A stretch of DNA of 20,258 bases, from the NCBI GenBank assembly GCA_035706585.1, contig DASSUW010000450.1:1-20258 (forward strand), read 5' to 3'. The notes under the pieces are model-generated. The model saw only the letters and a program-made list of their open reading frames with translations. It did no database searches and was not told the DNA's origin. Each line of letters starts with the position of its first letter. Positions within the stretch are counted from its first letter, which is position 1. The position numbers were made by a program, and so were the translations under genes. Shown here in pieces: positions 7,888-13,127 of this stretch. The stretch comes from DASSUW01 sp035706585 (lineage in GTDB: Bacteria > Actinomycetota > Thermoleophilia > Solirubrobacterales > Solirubrobacteraceae).

Positions 7888-9120
7888 TCAGTCGGCGCGC
7901 GGCAGCGCCATCGCCGCGAGCGCACGCCGCCGTTCGGATCGCATCGTCCGCATGCCGCTCAGCTCGTGCGCGATCATGCGCCGCCAGTCGCCGCGCCAGT
8001 CGAACGCGAAGCCGACCTCCAGCCCGTAGCGGCGCCACGCCCTGAAGTGGTACGGCGCGCGGACATGCCACGCCGACGTCACGACGGTCACGCGCCGCGC
8101 GTCGCCGAGCGCGAGGACGAGCGGGAGCGAGCGCGTCGCGTTCTCGGCCGTGTCGCGGCCGGCGACCTCGAGCAGCGGCGGCACGTCGCCGAGACTCCAG
8201 GCGGCGCGCATCTGCTCCGCTTCCGAGAGCCCGCCGGTCGACGTGTACCCGGTCAGGACCGCGGCGAGCGTGGGCCGGCGGCGCGCGATCCACTCGGCCC
8301 GGTGCAGGCGTCCGAGCGACTCGTGCGAGATCCGGTGCTCGGCGCTGATGCTCGGCTCGCGATGCCCGAGCACGACGCACACGTGATGACCGCCGCGGTG
8401 CGCCGGCAGCGCGGCGGCCGCGTTGCGGTCGCAGATCACGGTCAGCCGGGGATGCGCCCGCAGCAGCGAGGCCGGGGAGGCCGCGCTCGGCGGATCGACC
8501 AGCATCGCCCGCAGCGCCGCCGCGCGCGTCGCGCCGACCGCCGTGACGAGCAGCTCGCGGGCCTGCAGCAGCGAGCCGAGCCCGACCGTGAGCGCGCGGT
8601 CGGGGACGCCGCCGACCTCGTCGGCGAGCTCGGCTCGGGTGTGGCCGATCAGGCCGACCGCGCGGGTCGGCTCGTCGAGCCGCGAGCCGGGTTCGTCGAA
8701 CGCGACGTGCCCGTCGGCGCCGAGGCCCAGAACGGCGAGGTCCAGCGGCGCGGCGTCGAGCCGCCGCTGGTGCCGGGCGGCTTCCGCATCGAGGTCGGCG
8801 GCGCTGCCGTCCAGCCCGTGGAGCGCGCGCAGCTCGATGCCCCGGAGCTCGTGCGCGAGCCGCGCCGACCGGCTGCGCGGGTCGCTCGGTGCCAGGCCGA
8901 CGTACTCGTCGAGCTGAAGGACCGTCGCGGCGCGGCTCATCAGCTCGCCGCGCCGCGCATGGGCGCGCAGCGCGGCGTACATGCCGACCGGCGTGCGCTC
9001 GCCGGAGAGCAGCAGGCGCAGGTCCGGCCGCGCGAGCAGCCGGTTCGCGATCACCTCCGCGGCCGTGGCGGCGACCCGCTCCTCGTCGGCGAGCACGAGC
9101 GGCGGCGGCATGGGGGGCAC
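7888..9120 (-). CDS. NagB-like glucosamine-6-phosphate deaminase domain fused to a DUF218 (YdcF/ElyC-like) domain
   Basis: A 410-residue two-domain protein. Residues 1-238 are a NagB/6-phosphogluconolactonase fold: SGERTPVGMYAAL phosphate loop (39-51), LQLDEYVGL with Asp71, and GLGADGHVAFDEPGS with Asp136, His138 and Glu143, all matching the catalytic set of glucosamine-6-phosphate deaminase. Residues 246-375 match DUF218: VVLGHREPS, LTGYTSTGGLSEAEQM, GRDTAENATRS and TSAWHVRAPYHFRAW. NagB converts glucosamine-6-phosphate to fructose-6-phosphate and ammonia. DUF218 proteins are linked to envelope sugar metabolism, with unknown chemistry. No signal peptide or membrane segment is visible, so the fused DUF218 is probably cytosolic, unlike ElyC. 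The GTG at 9120 is chosen because a TAGCGT -10 lies 7 bases upstream; an ATG at 9111 is the alternative. It is a single gene divergent from the ABC ATPase. Confidence 0.88.
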   Translation of the reverse strand: MPPMPPPLVLADEERVAATAAEVIANRLLARPDLRLLLSGERTPVGMYAALRAHARRGELMSRAATVLQLDEYVGLAPSDPRSRSARLAHELRGIELRALHGLDGSAADLDAEAARHQRRLDAAPLDLAVLGLGADGHVAFDEPGSRLDEPTRAVGLIGHTRAELADEVGGVPDRALTVGLGSLLQARELLVTAVGATRAAALRAMLVDPPSAASPASLLRAHPRLTVICDRNAAAALPAHRGGHHVCVVLGHREPSISAEHRISHESLGRLHRAEWIARRRPTLAAVLTGYTSTGGLSEAEQMRAAWSLGDVPPLLEVAGRDTAENATRSLPLVLALGDARRVTVVTSAWHVRAPYHFRAWRRYGLEVGFAFDWRGDWRRMIAHELSGMRTMRSERRRALAAMALPRAD

Positions 9121-9127
9121 GCGGCGA

Positions 9128-9133
9128 ACGCTA
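9128..9133 (-). promoter_or_regulatory. Candidate -10 element of the NagB-DUF218 gene
   Basis: On the minus strand TAGCGT lies 7 bases before the GTG at 9120, the same sequence and distance as at 7820 and 13115. At the expected -35 position the sequence is AGACCCGC (9151-9158), a poor match, and no CYACGG box is found 21 bases further up. This promoter therefore shares only the core -10 and leaderless start. Confidence 0.5.
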
Positions 9134-9158
9134 ACCGCCGGCGCCCGACTGCGGGTCT

Positions 9159-9216
9159 CTCCGGAGCCGGTGCACGGCCATCCCCGGTTGGCAGCACCGG
9201 CTCGACGGCGGACACT
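9159..9216 (+). promoter_or_regulatory. Composite leaderless promoter of the ABC ATPase-flavoprotein operon
   Basis: CTCCGG (9159-9164), 21 bases, GGTTGGCA (9186-9193), 17 bases, GACACT (9211-9216), 6 bases, ATG at 9223. TTGGCA with a 17-base spacer and GACACT also reads as an ordinary sigma-70 promoter. The upstream 15-mer CTCCGGAGCCGGTGC (9159-9173) aligns with the boxes at 7863-7877 and 18431-18445. Confidence 0.62.
9164..9203. repeat. 10-base inverted repeat across the ABC operon promoter
   Basis: GAGCCGGTGC (9164-9173) and GCACCGGCTC (9194-9203) are perfect reverse complements 30 bases apart, about three helical turns. The left arm overlaps the conserved upstream box and the right arm lies just after the -35. 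The geometry suits a dimeric or looped DNA-binding protein rather than an RNA hairpin, because it lies upstream of the predicted transcription start. It may also influence the divergent NagB-DUF218 gene. Confidence 0.6.
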
Positions 9217-9222
9217 CGATCC

Positions 9223-9999
9223 ATGCCCGTCTCCGGCCGCTCGACGATGCCACTGCTCGTGGCCCGTGGCGTCACCAAGCGCTTCGGTGCCGTCGAAGCG
9301 CTGGTGGATGTCGACTTCGACGTCGACGCCGGGGAGGTGGTCGCGCTGGTGGGCGACAACGGCGCGGGGAAGTCGACGCTGATCAAGGCGATCGCCGGCG
9401 TCCAGCCGGCCGATGCCGGCGAGTACTGGCTCGCCGGCCGGCGGGTAAGGCTCCGCAGCCCCGCGGAGGCGTCGCGCGCCGGGATCGCGACCGTCTATCA
9501 GGACCTTGCCCTGTCCGACAACCTCGACGTCGTCGGCAACCTGTACCTCGGCTCCGAGGTCGTCTCGCGATGGCTGCGGACGCTCGACGAGACCGCGATG
9601 GAGCGGCGTACCGGCGAGCTGCTGGCATCACTGGCCGTGACGACGCTCGCGAGCCCGCGCGTGCGCGTCGGCTCGTTGTCGGGCGGCCAGCGGCAGGCGG
9701 TCGCCATCGCCCGTTCGCTCGTGACCCATCCGCGCGTGCTGATCCTCGACGAGCCGACGGCGGCGCTCGGCGTCGTGCAGACCGCCCAGGTCCTGGAGCT
9801 GATCGAGCACCTGCGCGAACAGGGCCTCGCGATCGTGGTCATCAGCCACAACCTCGACAACGTCTTCCACGTCGCGGACCGCATCTCGGTGCTGCGCCTC
9901 GGCCGCCACGCCGGCACCTACGACCGGCGCGCGACCGCGCGCGAGGAGATCGTGGCCGCGATCACCGGGGCGTCACCCGGACGGGCGGTGGCGGCATGA
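9223..9999 (+). CDS. Stand-alone sugar-type ABC transporter ATP-binding protein
   Basis: A 258-residue ABC ATPase of the CUT2 (ribose/fructose, FrcA/RbsA half) type. Walker A GDNGAGKST (44-52), Q-loop Gln93 in TVYQDLALSDN, signature LSGGQ (152-156), Walker B LILDEP (173-178) and H-loop His209 are all intact, so it should hydrolyse ATP. FrcA-type ATPases normally work with an RbsC-like permease and a periplasmic binding protein, but neither occurs in this window. Instead its stop overlaps the start of a flavoprotein gene (ATGA, 9996-9999). It may serve a permease encoded elsewhere or have a non-transport role; the sequence does not decide. The start at 9223 fits the 6-base leaderless spacing from GACACT. 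Confidence 0.92.
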   Translation: MPVSGRSTMPLLVARGVTKRFGAVEALVDVDFDVDAGEVVALVGDNGAGKSTLIKAIAGVQPADAGEYWLAGRRVRLRSPAEASRAGIATVYQDLALSDNLDVVGNLYLGSEVVSRWLRTLDETAMERRTGELLASLAVTTLASPRVRVGSLSGGQRQAVAIARSLVTHPRVLILDEPTAALGVVQTAQVLELIEHLREQGLAIVVISHNLDNVFHVADRISVLRLGRHAGTYDRRATAREEIVAAITGASPGRAVAA

Positions 10000-11117
10000 C
10001 GCGCGTGCGCGCGATCGTGGCCGGAGGCGACGTCGCCGCGCTGGAGACGATGTTCGCGCTGCGCGCGCTCGCCGGTGACCGCGTCGACGTCACGCTGATC
10101 GCGGCGGACCGCGACTTCGAGTACCGACCCGTCGAGGTGCACGACCCGCTGGCCGCCCGCGGACGGGTCCGCGTGCCGCTCGCGCGGCTGGCCGGCGTCG
10201 CGGCGGCCGAGCTGCACTACGACCGCGTCGTCGCCGTGGACGCTGCGGCGCGTCGCGTCCACACCGCCGCCGGCCACGAGCTGCCGTATGACGCGCTGGT
10301 CGTCGCGGAGCGAGCGCTCACGCACGCGGTCCCCGTCGGAGCGCACCCGCTCGACGACGGCCATGCCTCTGCATGCAGCGCCGCGATCGGCGACCTGCTC
10401 GCCGGTCGCGCAGCGTCGCTCGCGTTCGTCGAGCCGGCGGCTCCGACCCACCCGTTCGAGCTCTTCGACCTCGCGATCGACACCGCGGTGAGGCTACGCA
10501 CCGCGCGCGTCGACGCCACGCTCACGCTCGTCACCGCGGACGCGGCACCGCTCGCGATCCTCGGCCGCCGCGTCGCGGGGGCGCTGCGCGAGACGCTCGG
10601 CGCCCACGGCGTGCACGTCGTGACGGCGGCCCACGTGCGGGCCGTGGCCGCTGGCAGGCTCGCCCTGACGGCGCTCGCGGACGGCGTCGAGGCCGAACGG
10701 GTCATCGCGGTGCCGCGCCTCGCCGGACCGCGAATCGAGGGGCTTGCGTGCGACCGCGACGGCTTCCTGGCCGCCGACGTGCACGGGCGCGTGCCGCATG
10801 CGGGCGGCGTGTTCGCGGCCGGCGACTGCACGTCGTTCCCGGTCAAGCATCGTTCGATCGCCGCGCAGCAGGCACGCGTCGCGGCGACGGCGATCGCCGC
10901 AGGTGCGGGCACCCCCGTCACCCCGCAGCCGTTCGCGCCGGTGCTGCGCTGCATCCTGCCGTCACGGCTGCGGTGGTACGTGGACGCCCCGCTGACCGGC
11001 GGCCAGGGCGACGCGACGCGCATGTCGGCTCATCCGCTGTGGTCGCGGCATCTGCGCTTCGACGCTCCGTACCTCGCGCCGCAGCTGGAGCCCATCGCCG
11101 CCGCGCTGGCTAGCTGA
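9996..11117 (+). CDS. FAD-dependent pyridine nucleotide-disulfide oxidoreductase-like flavoprotein
   Basis: A 373-residue flavoprotein with the overall order of NDH-2/sulfide:quinone reductases. The N-terminal FAD loop is degenerate (VAGGDVAALE, residues 8-17). The second FAD contact is intact (HAGGVFAAGDCTSFPVKH, about 266-285), followed by a QQA helix. At the place of the NAD(P)-binding GxGxxG loop the protein reads VEPAAPTHPFELFDLAI, so NAD(P)H binding by the usual motif is not supported. Cysteines are scattered and do not form a visible CxxC or SQR pattern. It is paralogous to the protein at 18512, sharing DRDGFL, the AAGD-TxFPVK motif and the APYL end. Electron donor and acceptor are unknown. 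It is co-transcribed with the ABC ATPase (ATGA overlap) and its end overlaps the convergent metal transporter gene by 8 bases. Confidence 0.87.
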   Translation: MTRVRAIVAGGDVAALETMFALRALAGDRVDVTLIAADRDFEYRPVEVHDPLAARGRVRVPLARLAGVAAAELHYDRVVAVDAAARRVHTAAGHELPYDALVVAERALTHAVPVGAHPLDDGHASACSAAIGDLLAGRAASLAFVEPAAPTHPFELFDLAIDTAVRLRTARVDATLTLVTADAAPLAILGRRVAGALRETLGAHGVHVVTAAHVRAVAAGRLALTALADGVEAERVIAVPRLAGPRIEGLACDRDGFLAADVHGRVPHAGGVFAAGDCTSFPVKHRSIAAQQARVAATAIAAGAGTPVTPQPFAPVLRCILPSRLRWYVDAPLTGGQGDATRMSAHPLWSRHLRFDAPYLAPQLEPIAAALAS

Positions 11118-12333
11118 CGGTCAGGACGCCGAGCGCGGCGACGCTCGCGACCACGACGCCCGTCGTCACGGCGTAGGCGACGGCTGCCAGGCGACCGCTG
11201 CGGTGGTGCCCCATCAACTGCTCGTCGCGCGCCATGCGCGCGACGAGGACCAGCAGCGGCGGGAGGAGCACCGCGTTGAGCGCCTGGGTCAGGAAGAGAA
11301 TCGGGACCAGCGGCGCGCCGGGGATCAGCACGACGGCCACCGCGATCACCACGATCGCGCCGTACGTGCAGTAGAACGTGCGCGCCTCGCGAAACGAGTC
11401 GTCGAGCCCGGCTTCGAACCCGAGCGCCTCGCCGACCGAGTAGGCGGTGGACAGCGGCAGGATCGAGGCGGCGAGCAGCGCCGCGCCGAGGAGACCGGCG
11501 CCGAATAACAGACTTGCGCCGCTCCCCGCGAGTGGCTCGAGGGCAACCGCCGCGTCGCCGGCGTCGTCGATCGACGTGCCCGTGGCGTGCAGTGTCGCGG
11601 CGCAGGCGACCACGACGAAGACGCCGATCACGCCGGTCATCACCGCTCCCGAGACGACGTCGATCCGCTCGTAGCGCAGGTCGGCGGGCGTGAGGCGCTT
11701 GTCGACGGCATAGGACTGGATGAAGCTCAGGCCCCACGGCGCCAGCGTGGTGCCGATCGTCGCCGTCACCAGCAGCAGCCCATCGCGGTCGAGCGGCAGA
11801 CTCGGCACCACGAGGCCCTGCGCTGCGGCGCCCCAATCCGGTCTGGCGAGCAGCCCGGCCGCGATGTAGGTCGCGAACGCCGTCGCGAGCACGAGCAGCA
11901 CGTGCTCGACGCGGTGAAAGCGGCCGCCGAGCACCAGCGCCGACACGAGGACCGCGGCCGCCGGCACGCTCACGTACCGGGTCACGCCCGCCAGCTCGAG
12001 CGCGGCCGCGACGCCCGCGAACTCGGCGCACGTGGTGCCGACGTTGGCGACGACGAGCGCCAGCAGTGCGGCGGCGGCCCGGCGCACCCCGTAGCGCTCG
12101 CGGATCAGGCCGGCGAGGCCCTGGCCGGTCACGACGCCGAGCCGGGCGCCGAGCTCGTGGAAGAGGATCAGGGCCACGGTCGACAGGGCCAGCACCCACA
12201 GCAGCTCGTAGCCGTGCTCGGCCCCCAGGATGGAATACGTCGTGATGCCCGCCGGATCGTCGTCGGACAGGCCGGCGAGCAGGCCGGGACCGGCGACGAC
12301 CAGAAGCGCCGCGATGCCGCTACGACGGCGCAC
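11110..12333 (-). CDS. Nramp-related divalent metal transporter with altered metal-site motifs
   Basis: A 407-residue membrane protein of the Nramp fold with about eleven hydrophobic segments. Canonical Nramp proteins carry DPGN in helix 1 and MPH in helix 6. Here helix 1 reads DDDPAGITTYS (24-34) and helix 6 reads TTLAPWGLSFIQ (about 195-206), so the selective methionine is replaced by alanine (Ala198) and the histidine by tryptophan. Loss of that methionine is what distinguishes the Nramp-related magnesium transporters (NRMT) from Mn/Fe importers, so Mg2+ or another hard cation is a reasonable guess. Support comes from the upstream co-transcribed PRC-barrel protein with an MgtE-like piece. 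The start is GTG at 12333, overlapping the upstream gene by 14 bases. Confidence 0.88.
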   Translation of the reverse strand: MRRRSGIAALLVVAGPGLLAGLSDDDPAGITTYSILGAEHGYELLWVLALSTVALILFHELGARLGVVTGQGLAGLIRERYGVRRAAAALLALVVANVGTTCAEFAGVAAALELAGVTRYVSVPAAAVLVSALVLGGRFHRVEHVLLVLATAFATYIAAGLLARPDWGAAAQGLVVPSLPLDRDGLLLVTATIGTTLAPWGLSFIQSYAVDKRLTPADLRYERIDVVSGAVMTGVIGVFVVVACAATLHATGTSIDDAGDAAVALEPLAGSGASLLFGAGLLGAALLAASILPLSTAYSVGEALGFEAGLDDSFREARTFYCTYGAIVVIAVAVVLIPGAPLVPILFLTQALNAVLLPPLLVLVARMARDEQLMGHHRSGRLAAVAYAVTTGVVVASVAALGVLTVS

Positions 12334-12994
12334 GGCGCCGCGCCCGCATCATCGAGTACCGCCGCCGGCGACGGCGGCGGGGCACACGGCGCGCGCGTGC
12401 GGCCGGCACGGCCGCGAGGATCTCGGCGCCGCGGTCCGGATGGAGGCGGGAGATGACCTCGGCGAGCTGTTCCGGCTGGAGGCCATGAACCGCTGCGGCG
12501 GGACTGGCGAGCTGCAGCTCGTGACCGCGGCCGGTCGCGCAGTGCAGCGCGTCCCAGGCGATCATCTCGCTCGGCAGCCGGGCCGCGACGCGTCGCAGCC
12601 CGAGCCGGCGCACCACCGGCGCGAGCCCGACGTCGACGGCGACGGCACGCAGCTCGGTCCCGCGCTGGTCGAGCACGATGTCGCCCACGCGCGCGAGCCG
12701 CCGGCCGGCGATGTCCACGACCTGCGCGTCGAGGAGATCGCGGGCCAGGTAGACGCCGCCGGCGATCGAGGTCGGCTCGGCCCGTCCGAGCACGACCTGG
12801 TCCGGCGCGACGCGCTCCACGCAGCGCCAGGGGACGACGGTCAGGCGGCGCCGGCGGCGGAACGCGAGCGCGACGACGCGGGGAAAGCGCGTCGCGTGGT
12901 CGACGGCGACGTCGGTCACGCGGCCGCACCGCCGGCCGTCGGCGGCGGTCACCGGCCGGCCGATGAGGTCGGTCAAGCGGGTCGTCGCGTCCAC
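12320..12994 (-). CDS. PRC-barrel protein with truncated MgtE N-terminal-like segment
   Basis: A 224-residue soluble protein. A first PRC barrel spans about residues 7-75 (LTDLIGRPVTAADGRRCGRV) and a second about 80-150 (GGVYLARDLLDAQVVD). A short stretch resembling the MgtE intracellular N domain follows (GLQPEQLAEVISRLHPDRG, about 171-189), then a very basic tail (RRVPRRRRRRRY). Full MgtE N domains are about 100 residues, so this one looks cut short or eroded. PRC-barrel plus MgtE-N proteins occur beside metal transporters and probably sense Mg2+ or regulate the pump. The GTG start at 12994 is preferred because the shared promoter spacing fits it exactly; an ATG at 13006 would add four residues. 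The gene overlaps the Nramp-related gene by 14 bases, so the two form an operon. Confidence 0.82.
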   Translation of the reverse strand: MDATTRLTDLIGRPVTAADGRRCGRVTDVAVDHATRFPRVVALAFRRRRRLTVVPWRCVERVAPDQVVLGRAEPTSIAGGVYLARDLLDAQVVDIAGRRLARVGDIVLDQRGTELRAVAVDVGLAPVVRRLGLRRVAARLPSEMIAWDALHCATGRGHELQLASPAAAVHGLQPEQLAEVISRLHPDRGAEILAAVPAARARRVPRRRRRRRYSMMRARRRAPS

Positions 12995-13001
12995 GCCGCT
13001 C

Positions 13002-13059
13002 AGCATCGCCCGGCCGGCCGCCGCCCGCCAGCGTGCGCGGTCCGGTTGCGGGCGCGTAG
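13002..13059 (-). promoter_or_regulatory. Candidate composite promoter of the PRC-Nramp operon
   Basis: On the minus strand: CTACGC (13054-13059), 21 bases, GCTGGCGG (13025-13032), 17 bases, GATGCT (13002-13007), 7 bases, GTG at 12994. The spacing is that of the other sites, but the -35 is weak. Its upstream box lies 3 bases from the CCACGG box of the divergent ATPase promoter, so the two boxes sit back to back. Confidence 0.42.
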
Positions 13060-13062
13060 AAA

Positions 13063-13120
13063 CCACGGAGCGCGTTCGGCACTGGCGGCGGATGGAGCAC
13101 CGCCTTCGCGGTCGTAGCGT
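13063..13120 (+). promoter_or_regulatory. Composite leaderless promoter of the ATPase-arginine deiminase operon
   Basis: CCACGG (13063-13068), 21 bases, GGATGGAG (13090-13097), 17 bases, TAGCGT (13115-13120), 7 bases, ATG at 13128. Box identity and spacing match the CBS promoter at 1758. No Shine-Dalgarno precedes the ATG. This site also decides the start of the ATPase gene, whose frame is open 55 codons further upstream. Confidence 0.7.
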
Positions 13121-13127
13121 CGAGGTC

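Noticed and set aside
8889..9134. Arginine/alanine-rich plus-strand frame in the NagB-DUF218 gene
   Set aside because: No domain, no promoter or ribosome site, and it lies fully antisense to a well-supported gene.
13004..13006. ATG at 13006 as start of the PRC-barrel gene
   Set aside because: Possible, but it lacks a Shine-Dalgarno and a -10 at leaderless distance, whereas the GTG at 12994 fits the shared promoter spacing exactly. Kept as the alternative.
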